Shown here piece by piece: positions 7,250 to 15,774 of a stretch of 64,000 nucleotides of DNA. The notes beneath the pieces were generated by a model. It searched no databases, had not been told where the DNA came from, and worked only from the letters and a program-made list of their open reading frames with translations. A program made the position numbers and the translations under genes. Source of the stretch: Kocuria marina (GTDB taxonomy: Bacteria; Actinomycetota; Actinomycetes; Actinomycetales; Micrococcaceae); assembly GCF_000786655.1 (NCBI RefSeq), contig NZ_JROM01000017.1:1-64000 (forward strand). The letters are read 5' to 3'. The first letter of the stretch is position 1. Every line of letters begins with the position of its first letter.

Positions 7250-8605
7250 ATGATCTACCTGGATCACGCGGCGACCACCGCCCCGCACCGTGAAGTGCTC
7301 GAGGCCATGTGGCCGTGGTTGACCGGCGGGTTCGGTAACGCGTCCAGTCACCACGAGCGCGGCCAGCGTGCGGCCCGCGCCCTCGAGGGCGCCCGCGAGC
7401 GCATTGCCGCGGTCCTCGGGGCCCGCCCGGGCGAGATCATCTTCACCTCCGGCGGCACCGAGGCGGACAACCTGGCGGTCAAGGGCATCGCCCTGGCGCG
7501 CCGTGAGCGGCAGCCTTCGCGTCACCGCGTGCTGGTCGGCGCCATCGAGCACGACGCCGTCCTGGAATCCGCCCGCGCGCTCGCCCGGCACGACGGTTTC
7601 GAGGCGCTCGAACTGCCCGTCGATCCCTCCGGTGCGCTCTCCCCCGACACCTTCCGCGCCGCCCTCGTGTCCGACGACGACGCCGCTCACACCCTCCCCG
7701 ACCGTGCCGCACCTTCCCGCGGCGTCGCCTCCCATGCCCCTCCCGGGAGCAGCGGCGTCTCCGATCCAGCCACCGTGGCCATGGCGTCGGTGATGCTCGC
7801 CAACAACGAGGTGGGGACCGTCCAGGACATCCCCGCCCTCGCGGAGATCGCAGCGGAGCACGGAGTTCCCCTGCACACGGACGCCGTGCAAGGGGCCGGG
7901 AGCCTACCGCTGAACGTCCGAGACCTGGGCGTGGCCGCACTGACCCTGGCGGGACACAAGATCGGCACACCACAGGGCATCGGTCTGCTGTGGGTCAAGC
8001 GGGGCACTCCCCTGCGACCGCTCATGAGCGGCGGCGGTCACGAGCGCGGGCGCCGCTCGGGAACCTCCAACGTGGCCGGTGCCGTGGGCATGGCGGTGGC
8101 ACTGGAGCTGGCCGAGCGGGAACGGGTTACCTACGCAGCCCGCTCGACAGCCCTGCGTGACCACCTGATCTCGGGCATCCTGAGCCGCGTACCGGGCGCA
8201 ATCCTGACCGGCCCGGATCCGCGACCGGAGCGCCTCGGACATGTGCACGCCCCCTCGGACCGCGCGGAACCGGCGGCCACCGATCCCCTTAGCCCATCCG
8301 CAAGGATGCCGACGTCGGGACGGAACGGGATCACGCGACTACCGACCAACGCGTCCTTCTGCTTCCCGGGCGTCAACGGCGAAACCGTCCTGGTGGACCT
8401 CGAGAACGCGGGGGTGCTCGTGTCCTCGGGCTCGGCGTGCGCGGCCGGCTCCAGCGAGCCCTCCCACGTGCTCACGGCCCTGGGGATCCCCGCGGAGCTC
8501 GCCACCACGTCCGTGCGCTACAGCCTCGGTCGGGACACCACGGAGGAAGAGGTCGATGCCGCCGTGCGGGCAACCGCGGAAGTCGTCCGCCGGCTGAGCG
8601 CCTAG
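7250..8605 (+). CDS. nadS: Cysteine desulfurase, NadS-type (Fe-S supply for NadA)
   Basis: A PLP-dependent class V aminotransferase-fold enzyme that transfers cysteine sulfur as a persulfide. It shows the N-terminal MIYLDHAATT, His101 in IEHDAV, Asp211 in HTDAVQ, PLP Lys237 in AGHKIGTPQG and the active-site Cys397 in SSGSACAAGSSEPSHV. At 451 residues it is longer than usual because of two Pro/Ala/Ser-rich insertions (about residues 140-175 and 322-360). Location beside nadABC suggests the NadS role of building the NadA [4Fe-4S] cluster, as proposed for nad-linked desulfurases. General IscS/SufS-like work is the alternative. The gene has room for its own promoter, and its stop overlaps the next, convergent gene by 4 bases. 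Confidence 0.87.
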   Translation: MIYLDHAATTAPHREVLEAMWPWLTGGFGNASSHHERGQRAARALEGARERIAAVLGARPGEIIFTSGGTEADNLAVKGIALARRERQPSRHRVLVGAIEHDAVLESARALARHDGFEALELPVDPSGALSPDTFRAALVSDDDAAHTLPDRAAPSRGVASHAPPGSSGVSDPATVAMASVMLANNEVGTVQDIPALAEIAAEHGVPLHTDAVQGAGSLPLNVRDLGVAALTLAGHKIGTPQGIGLLWVKRGTPLRPLMSGGGHERGRRSGTSNVAGAVGMAVALELAERERVTYAARSTALRDHLISGILSRVPGAILTGPDPRPERLGHVHAPSDRAEPAATDPLSPSARMPTSGRNGITRLPTNASFCFPGVNGETVLVDLENAGVLVSSGSACAAGSSEPSHVLTALGIPAELATTSVRYSLGRDTTEEEVDAAVRATAEVVRRLSA

Positions 8606-9579
8606 GGCGTCACCTCGTACGGCGGCTTCTCACCGCGGGCCATGGCCACGGCGTTCTCCGCGGCCTTGCGGGCCATCCCCGCCCGTGAGCCCACTTCCGC
8701 GGAGCCCACGTGCGGCAACAGGAACGCGTTGGGCAGATCGGCCAGACCGTCCGCGAGCTGGGGTTCGTTCTCGAACACGTCCAGCCCGGCCGCGAAGATC
8801 TCCCCGTCCCGCAGCGCAGAAACCAATGCATTTTCATCGACCACGGGGCCGCGGGCGGTGTTCACGAGCACCGCGGTGGACTTCATCCGCCGCAATACGT
8901 CCGCGTCGACCAGGTGCGTGGTGTCCTCGGTGAGCGGCACGTGCAGCGAGAGGTAGTCACTCGTCTCGACCAGTTCGTCCCACGGCACCTGACGCACCCG
9001 CCCGGCCAGGTCGCCCAGCTCGTTGTCGGAGACCTCGCGGTCCTCGGGCGGGCGCTGCGTGAAGATCACCGTCATGCCGAAGCCCAGTGCGCGGCGGGCC
9101 ACAGCCTTGCCGATCCGACCCATGCCCGCGATCCCCAGGGTGGCCCCGGTGATGTCCTGACCGACCAGCAGTTGGGGTCCGATCCCCGTGAACTTCCCGT
9201 CCCGCAGGTACTCGGCGGCCTCGTGGGCGCGCCGCGCGGCTCCGAGCAGAAGCAGCATGGCGGTGTTGGCGGTCGCGTCATTGAGGACGTCTGGGGTGTT
9301 GCCCACGGCGATCCCGTGTTCGGCGGCCGCCGCGACGTCGATGTTGTTGTACCCCACCGCGTAGTTCGCGATCCCCCGGATCCGCGCTTCGCTCAGCAGG
9401 TCCGCGTCGAACCGGTCGGAGACCTGCGAGACCACCACGTCGTACTCGCCGCCGGTCACCGCCTTGCGCAGTTCGTCCCCACTCATCCCGTCCCGGATCT
9501 CGACGTCGCCCGCGTCCTCCAGGATGGACGGCCCCGGTTCGGGGATCTCACGTGTGACCAGGAAACGCGGTGTCTTCAT
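8602..9579 (-). CDS. D-isomer 2-hydroxyacid dehydrogenase (glyoxylate/hydroxypyruvate reductase type)
   Basis: A 325-residue NAD(P)H-dependent dehydrogenase of the D-2-hydroxyacid family. The Rossmann motif is GMGRIG in TLGIAGMGRIGKAVARRALG. The catalytic Arg is in LVNTARGPVVDE, the Glu in GLDVFENEP and the His in LPHVGSA. The sequence resembles glyoxylate/hydroxypyruvate reductases more than PGDH, as there is no ACT domain. The residue after the second beta strand (FTQRPP) hints at NADP preference, but the substrate cannot be fixed from sequence. A GAGGAG ribosome-binding site sits 6 bases before ATG. It ends tail to tail with nadS (4-base overlap). Confidence 0.87.
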   Translation of the reverse strand: MKTPRFLVTREIPEPGPSILEDAGDVEIRDGMSGDELRKAVTGGEYDVVVSQVSDRFDADLLSEARIRGIANYAVGYNNIDVAAAAEHGIAVGNTPDVLNDATANTAMLLLLGAARRAHEAAEYLRDGKFTGIGPQLLVGQDITGATLGIAGMGRIGKAVARRALGFGMTVIFTQRPPEDREVSDNELGDLAGRVRQVPWDELVETSDYLSLHVPLTEDTTHLVDADVLRRMKSTAVLVNTARGPVVDENALVSALRDGEIFAAGLDVFENEPQLADGLADLPNAFLLPHVGSAEVGSRAGMARKAAENAVAMARGEKPPYEVTP

Positions 9580-9683
9580 GAACTCTCCTCGGGTGCGACA
9601 CGCACCGACTCATGCGGCACGGACCGGGCGGATGGGCGTGGGAGGTGGGGAGCGGCGTCGTCGGCGGCCGCCCGAAGGAACAC

Positions 9684-9723
9684 GGAACCCCGCGCGGCCA
9701 CGAGAACTGCCGTGCGGGGTTCC
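9684..9723 (-). terminator. Hairpin terminator downstream of sodA
   Basis: A 14-base stem (GGAACCCCGCGCGG with CCGTGCGGGGTTCC, one mismatch) and a 12-base loop lie between the sodA stop and the dehydrogenase start. There is no strong T-run, as is usual in high-GC actinobacteria. Confidence 0.6.
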
Positions 9724-9758
9724 AATGCACCCCGTGGGGTGCGAACGTCACATCCGGA

Positions 9759-10379
9759 TCAGATGAGGGACTTGGCGCCGCCGCGAGCCTTCTCGAAGCG
9801 CTCGGCCACGTCCGCCCAGTTGACGATGTTCCAGAAGGCCTTGACGTAGTCGGCCTTCACGTTCTGGTAGTCCAGGTAGAAGGCGTGCTCCCACATGTCC
9901 AGCTGCAGCAGCGGGATGGTGGCCACGGGCACACCGTTCTGCTGGTCGTACATCTGCTCGATCACCAGGTTGCCGGCGATGGGCTCGTACGCCAGGATGG
10001 CCCAGCCGGAGCCCTGGATGGTGGTGGCCACCGCGGTGAACTGGTCGCGGAAGGCGTCGAAGGAACCGAAGAAGTTGTCGATCGCCGCGGCGAGCTCACC
10101 CTCGGGCTTGTCGCCACCCTCCGGGGAGAGGTTCTTCCAGAAGATGGAGTGGTTAATGTGGCCGCCCAGGTTGAACTGGAGGTCCTTGGAGAGCTTGGCG
10201 GCACCGGCGGCGTCGCCGTTAGCGCGGGCCTCCTCCATCTTCTCGAGCGCGGTGTTGGCACCGGTCACGTAGGTGTTGTGGTGCTTGTCGTGGTGCAGCT
10301 GCATGATCTGGGCCGAGATGTGCGGCTCGAGCGCTGCGTAGTCATAGGGAAGATCGGGGAGAGTGAACTTTTCAGCCAC
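9759..10379 (-). CDS. sodA: Superoxide dismutase (Mn/Fe family)
   Basis: A cytoplasmic enzyme that dismutates superoxide to O2 and H2O2. The 206-residue sequence has all four metal ligands: His29 in QLHHDKHH, His77 in [10 protein letters not shown], and Asp161 and His165 in [13 protein letters not shown] Gln in the DQQNG stretch (about 146-147) is in the position associated with Mn-type enzymes, so Mn is the likelier metal. The start is GTG behind AAGGAAGGA. Monocistronic: a hairpin follows and the upstream gene is divergent. It lacks a signal peptide. Confidence 0.95.
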   Translation of the reverse strand: MAEKFTLPDLPYDYAALEPHISAQIMQLHHDKHHNTYVTGANTALEKMEEARANGDAAGAAKLSKDLQFNLGGHINHSIFWKNLSPEGGDKPEGELAAAIDNFFGSFDAFRDQFTAVATTIQGSGWAILAYEPIAGNLVIEQMYDQQNGVPVATIPLLQLDMWEHAFYLDYQNVKADYVKAFWNIVNWADVAERFEKARGGAKSLI

Positions 10380-10541
10380 TGTGAATCATCCTTCCTTTGC
10401 GGGTGCGTGATGCTTCAACTGTCCGTCGCTGCGGTTCGGCGGGTCAAGGACGTTCAGCCACTAGCGTATGTTTCATGGAGCCCGTCATCTTCCGTCACAA
10501 CCGGTGCGTTGCCGCCCGGGCCGTGACCTATCCTCGGGCCC

Positions 10542-11198
10542 ATGTCCACCCCCGATACTGCCCTGGAGGTCACCGCGACCGCGACCGGTTCCGGCGGCGC
10601 CACCGCGAGCGCCCACGCGCCGGGACGCGCCGCCGCCGCCCACGCCCCGTTGGCGGCCCGAACCGGCGAGGGCGACCCCGCGGGCCTCGAGATCGCGCGC
10701 GCGCAGGCTTCGCACGCGCAGGGCATCGTGAACCTGCGGGACCGTCTGGCGCGGTGGTTGCAGGGCCGGGGCATCGACCAGTGGCGCGAGGGCGAGTTCG
10801 ACCCCGCCGAGGTGCGCCGCGAGATCGACCGCGGCGAGTGGTGGGTCGTGGAATCCCCTGTGCAGCCCGGCCTGATCCTGGCGAGCATCCGTGTGATCTG
10901 GGCGGATCCTGAGATCTGGGGCGAGCAGCCGGAGCCCGCCGGTTACACCCACGGGGTCGCGGTGGACCGCTCGCTCGCAGGCACCGGCACGGGTGCCCGG
11001 CTGATCCGCACCGCAGAACGGGTGATCGTCGAGTCCGGACGGAGCGTCTCCCGCCTGGACTGCGATGACGAGAACCTGGTGCTCAAGCGTTTCTACACGG
11101 GTCTGGGCTACACGCCCCGCGGTGCCGTGGATTTCACCGTCCCCCGGTTGGATTACCGGGTCACGGTCATGCGCATGGAGCGCCGCCTCAGCCCGTAA
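10542..11198 (+). CDS. GNAT-family N-acetyltransferase
   Basis: A 218-residue protein whose first 45 residues are an Ala/Thr/Gly-rich disordered leader. The GNAT fold follows from about residue 48. The acetyl-CoA site (motif A) is HGVAVDRSLAGTGTGARLIRTAERVI, a relaxed form of the Q/RxxGxG/A loop, and motif B is DCDDENLVLKRFYTGLGYTPRG. The substrate is unknown; GNATs acetylate antibiotics, peptides, polyamines or small amines. It is transcribed divergently from sodA. The leader may mean that the true start is an internal codon. Confidence 0.8.
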   Translation: MSTPDTALEVTATATGSGGATASAHAPGRAAAAHAPLAARTGEGDPAGLEIARAQASHAQGIVNLRDRLARWLQGRGIDQWREGEFDPAEVRREIDRGEWWVVESPVQPGLILASIRVIWADPEIWGEQPEPAGYTHGVAVDRSLAGTGTGARLIRTAERVIVESGRSVSRLDCDDENLVLKRFYTGLGYTPRGAVDFTVPRLDYRVTVMRMERRLSP

Positions 11199-11285
11199 TC
11201 CGGTGCCGACGGGCGCCGCGGGACACCCCCCGTTGGTCCCGGTGGCGTCCGCACAGCTCTCAGTAGTACGCGCGTTTCAAGCGGT

Positions 11286-11894
11286 TCACGCGCGTTGCGC
11301 GCGTCGCCGCCCCGTGGCCTTGCGGTGCGTTCCCGCGTGCCTGCCGTGGGCAACAGCCCGCACGCCGTGGCCGGTGCCGCGAGAGGGATGCTCGGTCGAC
11401 GACGTCGCCAGCTCGCCTGGCTGCCCCGCGGCCAGATCCCGCCGCATGCGTTCCAGCCCCTGGGCAAGTCGGCGATGGGCCATCATCCGGGCCCACGGGC
11501 GCTTCCACCACAACCCCCCGCGCAGTCGGAAATCCGCGCGCAGCTGGACGGTCACCCCCGAGCTCGTGGGCTGCCACGCGTACTCCATGATCACGTCCGC
11601 GAACCCCTTGGTGGTGCGCAGCATGAGCGATTCACCGGGCACGCGGTCCGCGACGATCATGACGTAGTCGAACGTGAACGGCCCCACCGGAGCGTCGAAC
11701 TCGATCGCCGAGCCCACGTGCAGTTGATCGTCCAGGGACGTGGGCCACGTGACGTGGATCCCGAACCATCGGCCCATCCCCCTGGGCCTGCCCAGGGCCA
11801 GATCGAACTCCTGGGCGGTGACCGCCACGTCCTGCTCCACGAGCAGCGAGAATCCGTGGTCGGTGGAATCGACCTCGGAGATGCGAACAGACAT
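11286..11894 (-). CDS. SRPBCC-like (polyketide cyclase/START fold) protein
   Basis: From the ATG at 11894, chosen because it follows AAGGGGGAA, the product is 202 residues. The first 140 residues alternate strands as in START/SRPBCC proteins (VEQDVAVTAQEFDLALG, FDYVMIVADRVPGESLMLRTTKG, VIMEYAWQPTSSGVTVQLRADFRLRGG) and end in the long C-terminal helix (MMAHRRLAQGLERMRRDLA). The final 50 residues are Arg/Gly-rich and probably disordered. The ligand is unknown. Family members bind hydrophobic ligands, and many have no enzymatic role. The gene abuts the DnaA-box cluster at about 12.03-12.23 kb. Confidence 0.6.
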   Translation of the reverse strand: MSVRISEVDSTDHGFSLLVEQDVAVTAQEFDLALGRPRGMGRWFGIHVTWPTSLDDQLHVGSAIEFDAPVGPFTFDYVMIVADRVPGESLMLRTTKGFADVIMEYAWQPTSSGVTVQLRADFRLRGGLWWKRPWARMMAHRRLAQGLERMRRDLAAGQPGELATSSTEHPSRGTGHGVRAVAHGRHAGTHRKATGRRRAQRA

Positions 11895-12024
11895 GTTTCC
11901 CCCTTGGTGCGTGCTTCCCCCCATGGCGTTCGTCCCACCGAACACCAACTACACGCGAGTAACTTATGACGCTCAGTCTGATGCAAAGACGACAAGCCGT
12001 CACTCCGCCGGGGGAAGTGTGACG

Positions 12025-12233
12025 CGTCCACAAGAGGTGGAGAAAAGTTATCCACAGGGGTGGAAAAGTCTGTGCACAATTCGAACACAGTTTCGACGCA
12101 CACACCCTGGGCAGGCGCCGCAACGGCAGAAAACGACGCATGACCAGGGTAAATACCGAACAACCGTCCGGTCAGCCGGGTCGAATGACAGTCGTGTGAC
12201 TTATCCACCCCTGTGGAGAAGCATTGTGGATAA
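12025..12233. promoter_or_regulatory. DnaA-box cluster A (non-oriC)
   Basis: The 360-base gap between the SRPBCC gene and amylosucrase holds CGTCCACAA (near 12025), a perfect TTATCCACA (12048-12056), TTATCCACC (12201-12209) and a perfect reverse box TGTGGATAA (12225-12233), plus further CCACA-type near-matches. These match the consensus bound by DnaA, yet the site is 43 kb from oriC. Also in the gap are AT-richer stretches. No RNA gene or small ORF is evident. Confidence 0.6.
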
Positions 12234-12310
12234 CGCTCGCTGTCCACTTATCTGCGTTGAGTTACCCCCTTTTAGGGGGACAGTTATGTGACGCTGTGAT
12301 TTCCAGCGTG

Positions 12311-14275
12311 TCAGGAGGCGGGAATCACGCGCAGCCACCGAAAACCGTGGGCCTCCACCAGGATCCCCCCGCGCAGGTCCACCCGCTCGTTCTCGTGCAG
12401 CATGGTCGCCGAGGGCAGGAAACCGCTCAGCGTCTCACCTGTGACGAACTGGGGCCAGTCGCTGAAGTTCGCCAGGCACAGCACCACGCTGTGCTCGCCG
12501 GGACGCTGATAGCCCAGGACATGGCGGTTGTGCGTGGTGAACGGGATGAGCGCGGTGCCCTCGAACTCCGGGGTGGCACGGCGCACCGAGATCATCCCCC
12601 GGATCCCGCCGAAGATCCGCCCCTGCACCGAGAACAGGTCGTGGCGGCGTTCGTAGTCGTCGCGGGGGTAGCGCGGGCGGTGGACCCAGCGGGCGTCGTC
12701 CGCGGCGTCCGGGTTCTCGTCCCAGTGGACGTCGTTGCGCTGGCCCACCTCGTCACCCAAGTAGAGCAGGGGGACCCCGCCGGTGCTCATGGCCAACGAA
12801 TGCGCCAGCAGGATCCGATCCACGGCCGGACCCGGTTCGGTCTCCAGACCCAACAGGGACGCGGTGGTGCCGCAGATCCGGCAATCGCCCGTGCGGGGGT
12901 TGCCCTGGAACGCCACGCCGTGCGCGAAGCTACCGGGGTGGCGCCCGGTGTAGAAGGCGTTGAGGAAGCGGCGGTGGTCGTGGCCATCGACACCCAGGCG
13001 AGCGGCGTCGTCGTCGGAGAACGTCCACCCGATGTCGTCATGGCCGCGCACGTAGTTGACCCACGCAGTGCCCGCTGGCGTCTCGTGACGTTCGGCGAGC
13101 GCGGCGGAGAGCAGGGAGACGTCCCGGGTGGCCATGGCCTCCCATGTGAGGGCCATCTGCAGGGGGTTGTAGGACAGCGCACACTGGTCCGGGTGGACGT
13201 AGCGGATGACCTCGTCCGGGTGGACGATCGCCTCCGACTTGAACTCCACGGCCGGGGCGGCCAGGGCCGTCACGGCGTTGAACGCGCGCAGCAGATCGTG
13301 AACCTGTGGCTGGGACTCGCACGAGGTGCCGAGTTGCTTCCAGATGAACGCCACGGCGTCCAGGCGCAGCACCTGGGCCCCCTGGTTGGCCAGGAACAGC
13401 ATTTCCGCGGCCATGGCGTGGAAGACGTGTGGGTTGGAGTAGTTGAGGTCCCACTGGAAGTGGTGGAACGTGGTCCATACCCACCGGGGATCCGGGTCGT
13501 AGGGGCTCGCGTCCCGTCCCACCGGGGTGCTGTCCACGCGCGTGAACACCCCGGGGTGGTCGTCCGGGAAGATCTCCCGCGCGGTGCGCTCGAACTCGTC
13601 CGGCACGGTGCGCTCCGAGTACATCCAGTAGAAGCGTTCGTAGAACGGGTCCCCGGCGGCCGCGGCCCGGGCCCACTCGTGCTCGTTGGAGGTGTGGTTG
13701 AACACGAAGTCCAGCACCAGGGCGATCCCGTGGGCCCGCAGCTCGGCGGCCAGGTCCGCGAGCTCCGCCATGGTCCCCAGCTCCGGGTCCACCCGGCGGT
13801 ATGAGGATACCGCGTACCCCCCGTCCGAGTTGCCGGCGGGGCTCTCGTAGAGGGGCATGAGGTGCAGGTAGGTCAGCCCGAGTTCCTCAAAGTACGGGAT
13901 CTTCTCCCGGATCCCCGCGAGGTCCCCACCGTAGCGGTCCACGTAACACACCCCGCCCACGGCCTCCCGGGACGTGAACCACGGCGGTTGGTCCTCGCGG
14001 CGGCGGTCCAGGTCCTTGAGGTCCCGGGGGCGCTGCACGTAGGCCTCCCACGCGGTGAGGACCGCGCGGGTCACGGTGTCCCAGATGCCGGGCCCGGGTC
14101 CGTAGACCGCGTGCAAGGAGGTGATCAGACGGTCCAGCTGACGGCTGAGCCGACCGAGGAAGACGGTGAGTTCCTCGGGGGTCGCGCGCGTATCCAGAGC
14201 GAGATGCTCACGCACCGATTCGAGCACGTGTTCGCGATCGGTGGTGTCCCGGGGGATCGAGGGTTCGGACAGCAC
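12311..14275 (-). CDS. Amylosucrase (GH13 subfamily 4)
   Basis: A glucosyltransferase that uses sucrose to build alpha-1,4-glucan and releases fructose. The 654-residue (beta/alpha)8 enzyme has the nucleophile Asp306 in RLDAVAFIWKQLGTSCE, the acid/base Glu348 in EFKSEAIVHP and the transition-state Asp413 in RGHDDIGW. All three are offset by exactly 20 from the Asp286/Glu328/Asp393 of Neisseria amylosucrase, and IWKQLGTSC is specific to the subfamily. The N-terminal helical domain (about residues 1-95) is also present. The GTG start at 14275 is chosen because GAGGAGG lies 7 bases upstream. There is no signal peptide, so it acts in the cytoplasm, probably making glycogen-like polymer from imported sucrose. 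It stands alone, flanked on both sides by DnaA-box clusters. Confidence 0.92.
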   Translation of the reverse strand: MLSEPSIPRDTTDREHVLESVREHLALDTRATPEELTVFLGRLSRQLDRLITSLHAVYGPGPGIWDTVTRAVLTAWEAYVQRPRDLKDLDRRREDQPPWFTSREAVGGVCYVDRYGGDLAGIREKIPYFEELGLTYLHLMPLYESPAGNSDGGYAVSSYRRVDPELGTMAELADLAAELRAHGIALVLDFVFNHTSNEHEWARAAAAGDPFYERFYWMYSERTVPDEFERTAREIFPDDHPGVFTRVDSTPVGRDASPYDPDPRWVWTTFHHFQWDLNYSNPHVFHAMAAEMLFLANQGAQVLRLDAVAFIWKQLGTSCESQPQVHDLLRAFNAVTALAAPAVEFKSEAIVHPDEVIRYVHPDQCALSYNPLQMALTWEAMATRDVSLLSAALAERHETPAGTAWVNYVRGHDDIGWTFSDDDAARLGVDGHDHRRFLNAFYTGRHPGSFAHGVAFQGNPRTGDCRICGTTASLLGLETEPGPAVDRILLAHSLAMSTGGVPLLYLGDEVGQRNDVHWDENPDAADDARWVHRPRYPRDDYERRHDLFSVQGRIFGGIRGMISVRRATPEFEGTALIPFTTHNRHVLGYQRPGEHSVVLCLANFSDWPQFVTGETLSGFLPSATMLHENERVDLRGGILVEAHGFRWLRVIPAS

Positions 14276-14471
14276 GGGAATGCCTCCTCGGTTGACGCAC
14301 GTCACGTGCGTGGGGAGTCATGGTGCCCGGGATCCCCCTTGATGCCGAGCTCGGATCGACCGCCTCCGCGTTCCCGCGGGCCGGTTGCGTCCAGGATACG
14401 GGCGCGGTTCCACTCGACGCTCAGGTGACGTCCGCGTGACTCGTCCCCACACCCCGTGTTCACCCCACAGG

Positions 14472-14595
14472 TTGTGCACAGAGTTATCCACAAGTGTGGA
14501 AACCCCGACGTGTTCCACAGGCGGCCACGTGGGGCGATACCCCTGAAACCCCAGGTCAGAGCGATATGACGTGAATCCCCAGCGGGTGTGGACAA
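14472..14595. promoter_or_regulatory. DnaA-box cluster B (non-oriC)
   Basis: Upstream of amylosucrase lie TTGTGCACA (14472-14480), a perfect TTATCCACA (14484-14492), TGTTCCACA (14511-14519) and TGTGGACAA (14587-14595, the reverse of TTGTCCACA, the preferred actinobacterial box). Together with cluster A it brackets the amylosucrase gene. The rest of the 500-base gap holds the terminator of the ABC operon. Confidence 0.55.
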
Positions 14596-14668
14596 GCCTG
14601 TGCAGAACCGCGCACACGGCCGTGGAGAACATGCTCGGCCGGACGCGGATGAACGGAACATGACGGAC

Positions 14669-14701
14669 GCCCGGTGCTTCCCCGTGCGGGGAGCACCGGG
14701 C
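14669..14701 (-). terminator. Hairpin terminator of the OpuC-type ABC operon
   Basis: A stem of GCCCGGTGCT with AGCACCGGGC encloses a self-complementary TCCCCGTGCGGGGA, giving one nearly unbroken hairpin about 90 bases after the binding-protein stop. A second short palindrome (14707-14720) follows. Confidence 0.6.
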
Positions 14702-14787
14702 GCTCCCACCCCGCGGGGTGGATCCCGGACGTCACCAGGTGACCATGACGGCGGTTCGTCAGCCGACGTCGCTGCGGAAGTCGCGGA

Positions 14788-15774
14788 TCAGGAGGCCTTC
14801 TCGTACCCGTGGTCGGAGAGCCACTGCTTGGCGGCGTCCGCGGGGTTCTGTTGCTGGTCCCCGCTGACCTTGCGGTTGAGGTCGATCAGGTCCTGGGTGG
14901 TCAGCTTGGTGGAGAACTCGTTCAGCGCGTCCACCGCGTTCTGCGGCAAGCGGTCCGGGGCGGTGAGCGGGAGCACCTGCTGGGCGATGAAGTTGTTCTT
15001 GGGGTCCTCGAGCACCGTGAGGTGCTGGTCCTGGATGGCCGGGGTGGTGGTGAAGATGTCCGCCACCTGGGCGTCGTCCTGGGTCAGGGCCTGCACGGTG
15101 AGGGGGCCGCCGCCGTCGTTGATGGGCTGGAAGGACTTGAAGGAGCAGTCGTACTTCTGTTTCAACCCATCCACGCCGTAGGCGCGTTCCTGGAATTCGG
15201 GCGGGCCGGCCATGACCAGGTCCCCGCACACCGAGGAGAGGTCCTCGATGGACGTCAGACCGTACTTCTCGGCGGTGGCCTGCGTGACCACCAGGGCGTC
15301 CTTGTTCTCCGCGCGGGAGGGGTCGAGCACCGAGAGCTGCTGGCCCTCCAACGCGGAGGGCAGTGCCTTCATGATGTCCTCGGCGGAGGCCGCGGTGGCG
15401 TCCTTGTCCGCGAAGAGCAACAGGTTCCCGGAGTAGTCGGGGACCACGTCCACGGAGCCGTCCTTGACGGCACCCACGTAGGCCTCGCGCGCGCCGATGC
15501 CCGGCTTGGTCTCCACCGTGACACCCGCGTCCCGCAGCACCCCGGCGTAGAGCTCGGCGATGACCTGTGACTCCGGGAAGTCCGCCGAGCCCACGGTGAC
15601 GGCGTCCGAGGAGCCACCCGAGGCGGCGTCGCCCGAGTTCTCCGCGAGCGGGTCGGAACCGCCGCCGCACGCGGTGAGTGCGAACACGGCCGTGGCGGTC
15701 ACGGCGGCCCACGCGGCGGGGCGGAGGACGCGGTGCGCAACGCGCGTGCGCTGCGTAGAGGGGGACGGTGTCAT
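14788..15774 (-). CDS. Compatible-solute ABC transporter, substrate-binding lipoprotein (OpuCC/ProX type)
   Basis: A 328-residue extracytoplasmic binding protein. A Lys/Arg-containing leader and hydrophobic stretch end in the lipobox LTAC (about residues 31-34), so it should be lipid-anchored outside the membrane. VTVGSADFPESQVIAELYAGVL and the DYSGNLLLF and DGGGPLTVQALTQDDAQVADIFTTTPAIQD blocks are typical of OpuAC-family proteins that bind glycine betaine, choline or carnitine. The start at 15774 is chosen because it overlaps the permease stop (ATGA); the frame stays open far upstream only because of high-GC bias. It is the last gene of the four-gene operon. Confidence 0.9.
   Translation of the reverse strand: MTPSPSTQRTRVAHRVLRPAAWAAVTATAVFALTACGGGSDPLAENSGDAASGGSSDAVTVGSADFPESQVIAELYAGVLRDAGVTVETKPGIGAREAYVGAVKDGSVDVVPDYSGNLLLFADKDATAASAEDIMKALPSALEGQQLSVLDPSRAENKDALVVTQATAEKYGLTSIEDLSSVCGDLVMAGPPEFQERAYGVDGLKQKYDCSFKSFQPINDGGGPLTVQALTQDDAQVADIFTTTPAIQDQHLTVLEDPKNNFIAQQVLPLTAPDRLPQNAVDALNEFSTKLTTQDLIDLNRKVSGDQQQNPADAAKQWLSDHGYEKAS

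Noticed and set aside
11295-11969. Plus-strand frame opposite the SRPBCC gene
   Set aside because: Typical antisense shadow. The minus-strand product has the expected strand and helix pattern.
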